Shown here: positions 20,167 through 28,683 of the stretch, one piece after another
How positions within the stretch are numbered: position 1 is the stretch's first letter
Layout of the letters: every line of letters starts with the position of its first letter
Source of the DNA: Paraburkholderia lycopersici
GTDB lineage: Bacteria; Pseudomonadota; Gammaproteobacteria; Burkholderiales; Burkholderiaceae
Assembly: GCF_900096975.1 (NCBI RefSeq)
Contig: NZ_FMYQ01000001.1
Location: 186,001-250,000 of the forward strand
Length of the DNA: 64,000 nucleotides
Direction of reading: 5' to 3'
Made by a program: the position numbers and the translations under genes
Notes under the pieces: model-generated
The model's database searches: none
Seen by the model: the letters and a program-made list of their open reading frames with translations, nothing else
What the model was told of the DNA's origin: nothing

Positions 20167-20853
20167 ATGACCCGCCGCGCCGACCGCCTCTTTCGCATCG
20201 CCGAACTGCTGCGCGGCCGGCGTCTCACCACGGCGCAGCAACTGGCCGACTGGCTCGAAGTCTCCCCGCGCACGGTCTATCGCGACGTGCGCGACCTGCA
20301 GCTTTCGGGCGTGCCGATCGAAGGCGAAGCGGGCATCGGCTACCGGCTCGCGCGCACGGCGAGCCTGCCGCCGCTCACCTTCAGCGCCGACGAGCTCACC
20401 GCGCTCGCCGTGGGCGCGCGCATGGCCGAATCGTGGGGCGGCGCCGCGCTGGCGAGCGGCGCGCGCGGGGCGCTCGCGAAGATCGCCGCGGCCTTGCCCG
20501 CGGAAAAGCGCGCGGTGATGGAGCGGCTCGCCGTGTTCGCGCCCGCGTATCACATGGATCACACGTTTTCGGACAAGCTCGACGCGCTGCACCGCGCCGT
20601 CGATACGCGGCTCGTCGTGCGCTTTGCGTACTGCGACCGCATCGGCGCCCATACGCAGCGGCGCATCTGGCCGCTCGGGCTCGTCTACTGGGGCGCGCAA
20701 TGGACCGTGGGCGCCTGGTGCGAAATGCGCGAGGACTTCCGCAATTTCAACATCGCGCGCATGGAGAACGTGGAGGTGCTCGAGCCGTTTCCCGACGTGA
20801 GCGGGCGGCGTCTCGCCGACTACCTGCGTCGCGTGAATGCGCCTTCGCCATGA
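20167..20853 (+). CDS. YafY-type HTH/WYL transcriptional regulator
   Basis: The 228-residue protein has an N-terminal winged HTH (residues 1-60: TRRADRLFRIAELLRGRRLTTAQQLADWLEVSPRTVYRDVRDLQLSGVPIEGEAGIGYRL as separate conserved pieces) and a C-terminal WYL-like ligand-binding domain (DALHRAVDTRLVVRFAYCD; RIWPLGLVYWGAQWTVGAWCEMREDFRNFNIARM). Here the usual W-Y-L tripeptide region reads LVYWGAQW. Regulators of this type often control a neighbouring enzyme, which here would be the VOC protein. Its effector is unknown. Confidence 0.9.
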   Translation: MTRRADRLFRIAELLRGRRLTTAQQLADWLEVSPRTVYRDVRDLQLSGVPIEGEAGIGYRLARTASLPPLTFSADELTALAVGARMAESWGGAALASGARGALAKIAAALPAEKRAVMERLAVFAPAYHMDHTFSDKLDALHRAVDTRLVVRFAYCDRIGAHTQRRIWPLGLVYWGAQWTVGAWCEMREDFRNFNIARMENVEVLEPFPDVSGRRLADYLRRVNAPSP

Positions 20854-20871
20854 GCGCCAAAAGCGCTCGCC

Positions 20872-20902
20872 CAAAAAAAGCGCGCATCGCTGCGCGCCTT
20901 TT
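20872..20902. terminator. Bidirectional terminator, yafY-like gene / pntB
   Basis: Stem GCGCGCA / TGCGCGC with TCGC loop (20880-20897), flanked by seven A on the left and four T on the right. It lies between convergent genes and works best in the pntB (-) direction. Confidence 0.85.
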
Positions 20903-20926
20903 GCGTGTATCTCTCGCGCTTCGCGC

Positions 20927-22381
20927 TCAATCCACGGCCTTCACCATCTCCTCGATCACCTTCTTCGCGTCGCCGAACACCATCATCGTCTTGTCCATGT
21001 AGAAGAGCTCGTTGTCGAGGCCCGCGTAACCGGCCGCCATCGAGCGCTTGTTCACGATGATCGTGCGCGCCTTGTACGCCTCGATGATCGGCATGCCCGC
21101 GATCGGCGACTTCGGATCGTTCTTCGCCGCCGGGTTCACCACGTCGTTCGCGCCGAGCACGAGCACCACGTCGGTCCGGCCGAACTCGTTGTTGATGTCC
21201 TCCATCTCGAACACGAGGTCGTAGGGCACTTCGGCTTCGGCGAGCAGCACGTTCATGTGGCCCGGCATGCGGCCCGCCACCGGATGGATCGCGTAGCGCA
21301 CGTCCACGCCCTTTTCGACGAGCTTGTCGGTGAGCTCCTTCAGCGCATGCTGCGCGCGCGCCACGGCGAGGCCGTAGCCCGGCACGATCACCACGCTTTC
21401 CGCATTGCCGAGCATGAACGCCGCGTCGTCGGCGGAACCCGACTTCACCGGACGCTGCTCCTGCGCGCCGCCCGCCGCCGCCCCACCCGCCTCGCCGCCG
21501 AAGCCGCCCAGCAGCACGTTGAAGAACGAGCGGTTCATCGCGTGGCACATGATGTACGAGAGGATCGCGCCCGACGAGCCCACGAGCGAGCCCGCGATGA
21601 TGAGCATGGCGTTGTTCAGCGAGAAGCCGATGCCGGCCGCCGCCCAGCCCGAGTACGAGTTCAGCATCGAGACAACCACGGGCATGTCCGCGCCGCCGAT
21701 CGGGATGATGATGAGCACGCCCAGCGCGAACGCGATCAGCGTCATGATGATGAACGGCAGCCACGACTGCGTGAGGAAGAACAGGATGCCGAAGCCGATC
21801 ATGCCGAGCGCAAGCATCAGGTTGATGAGATGCTGGCCCGGATAAACGACGGGCGCGCCCTGGAACAGCCTGAACCTGTACTTGCCGGAGAGCTTGCCGA
21901 AAGCGATCACCGACCCCGAAAACGTGATCGCGCCGACGAACGTGCCGATGAAAAGCTCGATGCGGTTGCCGTACGGCAGGAAGCCCGGATACGGCGCATC
22001 TTCGGCCACGAGCCCGAACGCGGCAGGCTCCGACACGACCGCATAGGCGATGCACACCGCCGCGAGACCGATCAGCGAGTGCATGGCCGCGACGAGCTCG
22101 GGCATCTTCGTCATCTCGACGCGCGCCGCGACATACGCGCCGAGCCCCCCGCCCACCACGAGCGCCGCGAACAGCAGCGCAAGCCCGAGCCCGAGATTCG
22201 AGCCGAACTGTGCCGACTCCTTCACGATCAACGCGAGGGTGGTGAGAATGGCGATGGCCATGCCGACCATGCCGAACACGTTGCCGGCGCGCGCGCTCTT
22301 CGGATTCGACAAGCCCTTGAGCGCCTGGATGAAGCAGACCGACGCCACCAGATAAAGCAGCGTAACGACGTTCATGCTCAT
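20927..22381 (-). CDS. pntB: NAD(P) transhydrogenase subunit beta PntB
   Basis: PntB carries most of the proton-channel helices (domain II) and the NADP(H)-binding domain III of proton-translocating transhydrogenase, which makes NADPH from NADH. The 484-residue protein has about nine TM helices over residues 1-270 and domain III with VIVPGYGLAVARAQHALKELTDKL, GRMPGHMNVLLAEAEVPYD and the KRSMAAGYAGLDNELFY signature. Two starts (MSMNVV and MNVV) are two codons apart. The gene follows directly after the stop of pntAB. Confidence 0.97.
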   Translation of the reverse strand: MSMNVVTLLYLVASVCFIQALKGLSNPKSARAGNVFGMVGMAIAILTTLALIVKESAQFGSNLGLGLALLFAALVVGGGLGAYVAARVEMTKMPELVAAMHSLIGLAAVCIAYAVVSEPAAFGLVAEDAPYPGFLPYGNRIELFIGTFVGAITFSGSVIAFGKLSGKYRFRLFQGAPVVYPGQHLINLMLALGMIGFGILFFLTQSWLPFIIMTLIAFALGVLIIIPIGGADMPVVVSMLNSYSGWAAAGIGFSLNNAMLIIAGSLVGSSGAILSYIMCHAMNRSFFNVLLGGFGGEAGGAAAGGAQEQRPVKSGSADDAAFMLGNAESVVIVPGYGLAVARAQHALKELTDKLVEKGVDVRYAIHPVAGRMPGHMNVLLAEAEVPYDLVFEMEDINNEFGRTDVVLVLGANDVVNPAAKNDPKSPIAGMPIIEAYKARTIIVNKRSMAAGYAGLDNELFYMDKTMMVFGDAKKVIEEMVKAVD

Positions 22382-22711
22382 TTATGCGCCCTCCTTGCTG
22401 CCGGACGCAGGGAGTTTCTTCGGTTCCTTCTTGCGGAACATCTCCAGCATTCGCCGCGTGACGAGAAACCCGCCGAACACGTTCACGGCCGCGAGCAGCA
22501 CGGCGAAGGTGCCGAAGAACTTGCCCGCGCCGCCCACGGTCAGGCCCGTGGCGAGCATCGCGCCGACGATCACGATCGCCGAGATCGCATTGGTCACGGC
22601 CATGAGCGGCGTGTGCAGCGCGGGCGTGACGTTCCAGACCACGTGATAGCCCACATACACGGCCAGCACGAAGATGATCAGGTTGATGACGGTATGGTTG
22701 ATGACTTCCAT
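22382..22711 (-). CDS. pntAB: NAD(P) transhydrogenase subunit alpha, part 2
   Basis: This 109-residue membrane protein is the C-terminal membrane segment of the alpha subunit, encoded separately as in Rhodospirillum rubrum-type enzymes. It has three TM helices ([59 protein letters not shown]) and a basic tail. The conserved [14 protein letters not shown] motif is present. It lies between pntAA (17-bp gap) and pntB (no gap). Confidence 0.95.
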   Translation of the reverse strand: MEVINHTVINLIIFVLAVYVGYHVVWNVTPALHTPLMAVTNAISAIVIVGAMLATGLTVGGAGKFFGTFAVLLAAVNVFGGFLVTRRMLEMFRKKEPKKLPASGSKEGA

Positions 22712-22728
22712 TGCGGGTCTCCTCCTCG

Positions 22729-23880
22729 TCAGGCCTTGCGCGTGACCTGGCCGTCGCGGGCCAGCAGCGTGGCCGCGACGATGTCGTCCGCGAGATCGAT
22801 GTTGAGCGTGCCTTCCTTCGTGACGATGAGCTTCAGGAAGTCGAGCAGGTTGCGCGCGTAGAGCGCGGAGGCGTCGGCGGCGACCATCGAGGCCAGGTTC
22901 GTGTATCCGCAGATCTGCACGCCGTGGTGCGTCACGACCTTGTCGGCTTCGGTGAGCGGGCAGTTGCCGCCGCGCCGGCCCGTGGCCTGATCGGCGACGG
23001 GACCGCGTCCCGCCGCGAGGTCGATCACCACGGAGCCCGGCTTCATCGCCTGCACCGTTTCCGAGGGCAGCAGCGTGGGCGCATCGCGGCCCGGAATCAG
23101 CGCGGTCGAGATGACGATGTCGGCCTGCCTCGCGCGCTCGTGAACCAGCGCCGCCTGGCGCGCGAGCCACGAAGGCGGCATCGGCCGCGCATAGCCGCCC
23201 ACGCCGACGGCCGCTTCGCGCTCCTCATCGGTTTCGTAGGGCACTTCGAGGAATTTGCCGCCGAGCGACTCGATCTGCTCCTTGACGGCCGGGCGTACGT
23301 CCGACGCTTCGATCACCGCGCCGAGTCGCCGCGCCGTGGCGATGGCCTGCAGGCCCGCCACGCCCGCGCCCAGCACGAGCACGCGCGCGGCCTTCACCGT
23401 GCCGGCGGCGGTCATCAGCATCGGCATGAAGCGGGGATAGAGGTTCGAGGCCACGAGCACCGCCTTGTACCCGGCGATGTTGGCCTGGGAGGAAAGTACG
23501 TCGAGGCTCTGCGCGCGCGTGGCGCGCGGCGCGGCTTCGAGCGCGAAGGCCGTCACGCCCGCTTCGGCCAGCTTCGCGGCGTTCTCCGCATTAAAGGGAT
23601 CGAGCATGCCGACGAGCACCGCGCCGCGCTTCATGAACGGCAGCTCGCTCACCGTGGGCGACTGGACCTTGAGCACGAGGTCCGCGCCGAAGGCGGAAGC
23701 CGCGTCGGCGACCTGCGCGCCTACGGCCGCGTATGCCTCGTCGGGATAGCTCGCGCCGGCGCCCGCGCCGGCCTGGATCGTCACCGTGTGGCCCTGGGCG
23801 ACGTACTTCCTGACTGTCTCCGGCGTCGCGGCCACGCGGGTTTCGTTCGCCCGCGTCTCTGCAGGCACTCCGATATGCAT
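22729..23880 (-). CDS. pntAA: NAD(P) transhydrogenase subunit alpha, part 1
   Basis: This is the soluble NAD(H)-binding domain I of transhydrogenase, 383 residues. It begins [23 protein letters not shown], the start of the alanine dehydrogenase/PNT family, and includes [22 protein letters not shown] (NAD-binding Rossmann loop) and the RQAD contact region. The ATG at 23880 is preferred over one seven codons upstream because a GAGGAGGAAA sequence lies just before it. First gene of the pntAA-pntAB-pntB operon. Confidence 0.96.
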   Translation of the reverse strand: MHIGVPAETRANETRVAATPETVRKYVAQGHTVTIQAGAGAGASYPDEAYAAVGAQVADAASAFGADLVLKVQSPTVSELPFMKRGAVLVGMLDPFNAENAAKLAEAGVTAFALEAAPRATRAQSLDVLSSQANIAGYKAVLVASNLYPRFMPMLMTAAGTVKAARVLVLGAGVAGLQAIATARRLGAVIEASDVRPAVKEQIESLGGKFLEVPYETDEEREAAVGVGGYARPMPPSWLARQAALVHERARQADIVISTALIPGRDAPTLLPSETVQAMKPGSVVIDLAAGRGPVADQATGRRGGNCPLTEADKVVTHHGVQICGYTNLASMVAADASALYARNLLDFLKLIVTKEGTLNIDLADDIVAATLLARDGQVTRKA

Positions 23881-23959
23881 CGTTGTTTCCTCCTCGACCA
23901 ACTTGTTCTAGCTGTTCTGGCTCGAATCGAGCGGAGGGACGCCGGCATGTGACCTGGAC

Positions 23960-23982
23960 ATGCGCTTTTGAAGCGCATTTTT
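23960..23982. promoter_or_regulatory. Hairpin upstream of pntAA
   Basis: ATGCGCTT-TTG-AAGCGCAT is an eight-bp perfect stem followed by four T on the plus strand. It lies 80 bp upstream of pntAA, with no plus-strand gene in front of it, so it is more likely an operator or a stop for antisense transcription than a gene terminator. Confidence 0.4.
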
Positions 23983-24198
23983 AAAACGCCGGCATCCAGT
24001 GCAACGGCAAAAACGACGCACCACTTTAACCGAAAGCGGCGGCAGCTTTGTAGCAGGAATTGCCCGCTTTTGTGCGATGCACACAACACGCCGCGCCGTC
24101 CGACCGGACGGTCTGGAGTATCAGGCGACCCGGTCTTGCGCTCCGCATGGCCCGCCTGGCCGCCGATCCGGCCCCGGGCAGCCTTCGCGGCGTCCCGG

Positions 24199-24204
24199 TA
24201 AAAT
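24199..24204 (+). promoter_or_regulatory. -10 box very close to the Nudix start
   Basis: TAAAAT ends 8 bp before the ATG at 24213, so transcription would start at or within a few bases of the start codon. No Shine-Dalgarno sequence lies between them. The -35 region is weak. Confidence 0.45.
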
Positions 24205-24212
24205 ACCGCCCC

Positions 24213-24716
24213 ATGAACGAGGAAACCTGGGCACCCCACGTGACCGTGGCCGCGATCGTCGAGCGCGACGGGCGTTTTCTGCTCGTCGAGGAGCATACGG
24301 CGGCGGGCCTGCGTCTGAACCAGCCCGCCGGGCATCTGGAAGCGGGCGAGACACTGCACGAGGCCGTGGTGCGCGAAACGCTGGAGGAAACCGCGCACGC
24401 GTTCACGCCCGAAGCGCTGGTCGGCGTGTACATGACGCATTTCGGCGGGCCGGGCGAGAGCGGCGCGACGTATCTGCGCTTCACGTACTGCGGCAGCGTC
24501 GCGAGCGAGCCGGAAAGCCGCGCGCTCGATCCGGACATCGTCCGCACGCTCTGGATGAGCGCGGACGAGCTGCGCGCGGCGAGCGAGCGCCATCGCACGC
24601 CGCTCGTGATGCGGTGCGTCGACGATTACCTCGCGGGCAAGCGCGTGCCGCTGGACTTCGTCCAGACGCATGCGACGGCCCCCCGATCCGGGACAAACGC
24701 GGCGCCCAGGCGTTGA
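24213..24716 (+). CDS. Nudix hydrolase
   Basis: Nudix proteins hydrolyse nucleoside diphosphates linked to another group. The 167-residue protein has the Nudix box G-x5-E-x7-R-E-x2-E-E (GHLEAGETLHEAVVRETLEET, with the final Glu pair as metal ligands) at about residues 38-60. The start at 24213 gives the normal family N-terminus HVTVAAIVERDGRFLLVEE. It is followed 30 bp later by mnmA on the same strand, as in many betaproteobacteria, and may be co-transcribed. Its substrate is unknown. Confidence 0.93.
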   Translation: MNEETWAPHVTVAAIVERDGRFLLVEEHTAAGLRLNQPAGHLEAGETLHEAVVRETLEETAHAFTPEALVGVYMTHFGGPGESGATYLRFTYCGSVASEPESRALDPDIVRTLWMSADELRAASERHRTPLVMRCVDDYLAGKRVPLDFVQTHATAPRSGTNAAPRR

Positions 24717-24746
24717 ACGAAGCAGGCTGAACAAGGCAGCAAAGCA

Positions 24747-25937
24747 ATGAGCAAACGCAAGGTCGTGGTGGGCATGTCGGGCGGCGTCGATTCGTCGGTC
24801 ACCGCATGGCTGCTCAAGGAACAGGGATTCGACGTCGTCGGTCTCTTCATGAAGAACTGGGAAGACGACGACGACGGCGAGTACTGCTCGACGCGCCAGG
24901 ACTGGATCGACGTGGTGTCGGTCGCCGACCTGATCGGCATCGACGTCGAGGCCGTGAACTTCGCCGCCGAGTACAAGGACCGCGTGTTCGCGGAGTTCCT
25001 GCGCGAGTATTCCGCGGGCCGCACGCCGAACCCGGACGTGCTCTGCAACGCCGAGATCAAGTTCAAGGCCTTCCTCGACCACGCCATGTCGCTGGGCGCA
25101 GAAACGATCGCCACGGGCCACTACGCACGCGTGCGCGAGCGCGAGGGACGCTTCGAACTTCTCAAGGCGTTCGACCACACGAAAGATCAGTCGTACTTCC
25201 TGCATCGCCTGAACCAGGCGCAGCTTTCGAAAACGATGTTCCCGCTCGGCGAAATACCCAAGACGAAGGTGCGCGAGATCGCCGAAAAAATCGGCCTGCC
25301 GAACGCGAAAAAGAAGGATTCCACAGGAATCTGCTTCATCGGCGAGCGGCCGTTCCGCGACTTCCTCAACCGTTATCTGCCGACGAAACCCGGCCCGATG
25401 ATGACGCCCGACGGCAAGGTCGTGGGCGAGCACATCGGCCTCGCGTTCTACACGTTCGGGCAACGCAAGGGCATCGGCCTTGGCGGCAGCAAGGACGGCA
25501 GCGGCGATCCGTGGTTCGTCGCGGGCAAGGATATGGCGTCGAACACGCTCTACGTCGTGCAGGGCCACGATCATCCGTGGCTGCTCGCGCACGAGCTGCG
25601 CGCGGGCAACGTGAGCTGGGTCGCGGGCGAGCCGCCCGCCGAAGATCACGCGTGCGGCGCGAAAACGCGCTATCGCCAGGCTGACGCGCCCTGCTCGTTC
25701 CATGCGGCCGACGCGTTCGGCGCGGGTCAGTTCACGCTGCGTTTTCCCGACGCGCAATGGGCCGTGACGCCGGGCCAGTCGGCGGTGCTCTATGACGGCG
25801 ACGTGTGCCTTGGCGGCGGCATCATCGAAGCGGTGACGACGCTCGCGCCGCACGTGCCGGCGGTGCCGCCGCCCGAAGCGCCGAAGAAACGGAAACGCGT
25901 GCCGCGCAAGAAGCCTTCGCCAGTCACCGCGGCATAA
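24747..25937 (+). CDS. mnmA: tRNA-specific 2-thiouridylase MnmA
   Basis: MnmA activates U34 of Glu, Gln and Lys tRNAs with ATP and transfers sulfur to form 2-thiouridine. The 396-residue protein has the PP-loop [10 protein letters not shown] (8-17), the active-site cysteines in [16 protein letters not shown] and [10 protein letters not shown], and QRKGIGLGG. It carries a C-terminal extension of about 20 basic residues ([14 protein letters not shown]), which is not part of the catalytic fold. A hairpin terminator follows. Confidence 0.97.
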   Translation: MSKRKVVVGMSGGVDSSVTAWLLKEQGFDVVGLFMKNWEDDDDGEYCSTRQDWIDVVSVADLIGIDVEAVNFAAEYKDRVFAEFLREYSAGRTPNPDVLCNAEIKFKAFLDHAMSLGAETIATGHYARVREREGRFELLKAFDHTKDQSYFLHRLNQAQLSKTMFPLGEIPKTKVREIAEKIGLPNAKKKDSTGICFIGERPFRDFLNRYLPTKPGPMMTPDGKVVGEHIGLAFYTFGQRKGIGLGGSKDGSGDPWFVAGKDMASNTLYVVQGHDHPWLLAHELRAGNVSWVAGEPPAEDHACGAKTRYRQADAPCSFHAADAFGAGQFTLRFPDAQWAVTPGQSAVLYDGDVCLGGGIIEAVTTLAPHVPAVPPPEAPKKRKRVPRKKPSPVTAA

Positions 25938-25975
25938 AGGCGGCGACGGCAGGGCAAACGTAAGGAGAGAGAACG

Positions 25976-26001
25976 CGGCGCGTACGGCGCCGTTTTTTTT
26001 T
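25976..26001 (+). terminator. Terminator of mnmA
   Basis: CGGCGC / GCGCCG stem with GTACG loop followed by nine T, 39 bp after the mnmA stop. Confidence 0.88.
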
Positions 26002-26164
26002 ATCGCATGCCGCCGGTCCGCTTGTCCGCTTCCCGGCCGGATTCACGAACTTGCGGCATCATTCCGGCAGCCGCGCCGGACAAGGGCGCGGCCGACGCGC
26101 GCCGCCCGCTCGACGAGAGCGGAGCAGGCGCGCGCATCAAGTCAAGTTCGAGGAGTTCCCCCCA

Positions 26165-27772
26165 ATGTTTTCCCGACGTTATCTCGCCATGTGGGGCGCC
26201 GTGCTGCTGCTCGCGGCCTGCGTCGCCGCCGCGGCGCTCCAGCATTTGTCGTGGTATTGCGTGATCGTGCCCGCGCTGCTCGTCGCGCTCGGCATCTACG
26301 ACATGGTGCAGCAGCGCCACGCGATCCTGCGCAACTACCCGATCTGGGGCCATCTGCGCTTTCTGTTCGAGTTCGTGCGGCCCGAGATCCGCCAGTATTT
26401 CGTCGAGGACGACACCGACGAAAAGCCGTTCTCGCTCGCCCAGCGCAGCCTCGTCTACCAGCGCGCGAAGAACGCCGTCGACAGCCGCCCGTACGGCACC
26501 GAACTCGACGTGAAGGCCGTGGGCCACGAATGGATTAGCCATTCGCTCGCGCCCACGAAGCTCGAAGGCAGCGACTTCCGCGTGCTCGTGGGCGCGAATC
26601 GCGCGCAGCCGTATTCGATGTCGATCTTCAACGTTTCCGCGATGAGCTTCGGCGCGCTTTCCGCGAACGCCATCCGCGCGCTCAACATGGGCGCGAAAAA
26701 AGGCGGTTTCGCGCACGACACGGGCGAAGGCTCGCTCTCGAAGTATCACCGCGAGAACGGCGGCGACATCATCTGGGAAATCGCTTCGGGCTACTTCGGC
26801 TGCCGCAACGAAGACGGCACCTTCAGCGCCGAAAAATTCCGGCGCCTCGCGAACGAGCCGCAGGTGAAGATGATCGAAGTGAAGCTCTCGCAAGGTGCGA
26901 AGCCCGGCCACGGCGGCATGCTGCTCGCGGCGAAGGTCACGCCCGAGATCGCCGAGACGCGCGGCATTCCGATCGGCAAGGATTGCGTTTCGCCGGCGCG
27001 CCACTCGGAATTCTCCACGCCGCGCGGCCTGCTCGAATTCATCGAGCGCCTGCGCAAGCTCTCGGGTGGCAAGCCCACGGGCTTCAAGCTGTGCATCGGC
27101 CATCCGTGGGAATTCTTCGGCATTGCCAAGGCGATGCTCGAAACGGGCATCCTGCCGGACTTCATCGTCGTGGACGGCGCCGAAGGCGGCACGGGCGCGG
27201 CGCCGCTCGAATTCACCGATCACATCGGCACGCCGCTGCAGGAGGGGCTGCTGCTCGTGCACAACACGCTCGTGGGCATCGGCTTGCGCGAGAAGATCAA
27301 GGTCGGCGCGAGCGGCAAGATCATCACCGCGTTCGACATCGCGCGCACGCTCGCGATCGGCGCGGACTGGGTCAACTCGGCGCGCGGCTTCATGTTCGCC
27401 GTCGGCTGCATCCAGGCGCAGAAGTGCCACTCGGACCGCTGCCCGACCGGCGTCGCCACGCAAGACCCCGTGCGCCAGCGCGCGCTGAACGTGCCCGACA
27501 AGGGCGAGCGCGTCTACAACTTCCACCACAACACGCTGCACGCGCTGCAGGAACTGATCCAGGCCGCCGGTCTCTCGAGCCCCTCGGATCTGCGCGCGCA
27601 TCACATCGTGCGGCGCGTATCGTCGTACGAAGTGAAGCTGATGTCGGAACTGCTCCGGTATCTGAAGCCCGGCGACCTGCTCGAAGGGCGCTATCGCTAT
27701 CAGCTTTACGAGAAGTGGTGGCCGGCCGCGCGCAGCGATTCGTTCGCGCCGGCCGAGGAAAAGATCGTCTGA
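26165..27772 (+). CDS. Membrane-anchored FMN/Fe-S glutamate synthase-like protein
   Basis: This 535-residue protein has the FMN-binding alpha/beta-barrel of the glutamate synthase large subunit (Glu_synthase domain) without the glutamine amidotransferase domain. The N-terminus has two hydrophobic segments (YLAMWGAVLLLAACVAAAAL and WYCVIVPALLVALGIYDMV) that likely anchor it. The barrel has GEGSLSKYHRENGGDIIWEI and VDGAEGGTGAAPLEF, and the iron-sulfur cysteines in GCIQAQKCHSDRCPTGVATQDP fit a 3Fe-4S cluster as in GltS. Its partner and substrate are not known; glutamine-dependent synthesis is unlikely without the amidotransferase. A GAGGAG site precedes the ATG. Confidence 0.88.
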   Translation: MFSRRYLAMWGAVLLLAACVAAAALQHLSWYCVIVPALLVALGIYDMVQQRHAILRNYPIWGHLRFLFEFVRPEIRQYFVEDDTDEKPFSLAQRSLVYQRAKNAVDSRPYGTELDVKAVGHEWISHSLAPTKLEGSDFRVLVGANRAQPYSMSIFNVSAMSFGALSANAIRALNMGAKKGGFAHDTGEGSLSKYHRENGGDIIWEIASGYFGCRNEDGTFSAEKFRRLANEPQVKMIEVKLSQGAKPGHGGMLLAAKVTPEIAETRGIPIGKDCVSPARHSEFSTPRGLLEFIERLRKLSGGKPTGFKLCIGHPWEFFGIAKAMLETGILPDFIVVDGAEGGTGAAPLEFTDHIGTPLQEGLLLVHNTLVGIGLREKIKVGASGKIITAFDIARTLAIGADWVNSARGFMFAVGCIQAQKCHSDRCPTGVATQDPVRQRALNVPDKGERVYNFHHNTLHALQELIQAAGLSSPSDLRAHHIVRRVSSYEVKLMSELLRYLKPGDLLEGRYRYQLYEKWWPAARSDSFAPAEEKIV

Positions 27773-27786
27773 ACAATGGCAAAACG

Positions 27787-27809
27787 CGCCGCACACACGA
27801 TGTGCGGCG
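27787..27809 (-). terminator. Hairpin downstream of the GST gene
   Basis: A nine-bp stem CGCCGCACA / TGTGCGGCG with CACGA loop. Read on the minus strand it is followed by CGTTTT, so it probably ends the GST transcript. No good T run follows it on the plus strand. Confidence 0.5.
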
Positions 27810-27862
27810 GCGGCGCCGGACGCGCCTCGCGCGCGCCCGGCGGGAAACGCATCAAATGCGCG

Positions 27863-28474
27863 TCAGCCTTGCGGCACCGTGTCGATGAACGACTGGCGCT
27901 GCGAGAGCTTTTCGAAGTGACGCGCGAGATTCGGATGCGCCTCGCGCCAGTTCAGCTCCGGCATGCGGAAGTCGAGATAGCCGAGCGCGCAGCCCACGGC
28001 GATGTCCGCGAGCGTGTAGCGGTTGCCCGCGCACCACGGGTTGCCGTCGAGGCCCTTCGCCATCGCGTCGAGGCCTGCGTGGATCTTGCGCTCCTGGCGC
28101 TGCACCCACGCCTCGTTGCGCTGCTCTGGCGTGCGCTGCGTGCCTTCGAGGCGGATCAGCACGGTGGCGTCGAGCATGCCGTCGGCGAGCGCTTCCCAGC
28201 AACGCACTTCAATGCGCTCGCGGCCGGCGGGCGGAATGAGCTTGGCCACTGGCGAGAGCATGTCGACGTACTCGCAGATCACACGCGAGTCGAACACGGC
28301 CTCGCCGTCGTCCATCACGAGGCACGGGACCTTGCCGAGGGGGTTGAAATCGTGGATCGCCGTCTCGGCGCCCCACACGTTTTCGAGCACCAGCTTGTAG
28401 TCGATTTTCTTTTCGGCGAGCGTGATCCGCGCTTTGCGGACATACGGGCTGCCGAGCGAACCGATAAGTTTCAT
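27863..28474 (-). CDS. Glutathione S-transferase family protein
   Basis: A 203-residue GST: N-terminal thioredoxin-like domain (MKLIGSLGSPYVRKARITLAEKKIDY; the SPYVRK stretch holds the usual active Ser; NPLGKVPCLVMDDGEAVFDSRVICEYVD holds the cis-Pro and the GSH-binding Glu/Asp-Ser) and an all-helical C-terminal domain with GNRYTLADIAVGCAL, the N-capping box. It resembles the YibF/beta-like bacterial class. Substrate unknown. Divergently transcribed from pepP. Confidence 0.92.
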   Translation of the reverse strand: MKLIGSLGSPYVRKARITLAEKKIDYKLVLENVWGAETAIHDFNPLGKVPCLVMDDGEAVFDSRVICEYVDMLSPVAKLIPPAGRERIEVRCWEALADGMLDATVLIRLEGTQRTPEQRNEAWVQRQERKIHAGLDAMAKGLDGNPWCAGNRYTLADIAVGCALGYLDFRMPELNWREAHPNLARHFEKLSQRQSFIDTVPQG

Positions 28475-28671
28475 CGCACCTGCCTTTTCTGGAATCCGGC
28501 CGAAGTATACGTTGGATTCGCGCTTTTCTGACGCACCTCCTGTTGCGCTGCGGGATTTTTCCTACGCGTAATGTAGGCGAAAGACAACAGCCTCCGGCAT
28601 CGGGGCGCCCTGGCGGCAACGGGCGGCGGGCGCGCCCGCTGCCAGGCCGCTAGTAGTTAGTAGTCAGGCGC

Positions 28672-28677
28672 TACAAT
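28672..28677 (+). promoter_or_regulatory. -10 box immediately upstream of pepP
   Basis: TACAAT ends six bases before the ATG at 28684, so the transcript start would fall on or next to the start codon. No Shine-Dalgarno sequence is visible. The -35 region is poor. Confidence 0.5.
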
Positions 28678-28683
28678 CTCAAG

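Larger units (their letters stand above)
23881..24212. other. Gap between pntAA and the Nudix gene
   Basis: These 332 bases separate divergent genes. The left end contains a hairpin with T run (23960-23982) flanked by 10-bp direct repeats ACGCCGGCAT (23939-23948 and 23985-23994). The region to the right up to the Nudix -10 box shows no coding sequence or motif. Confidence 0.55.
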
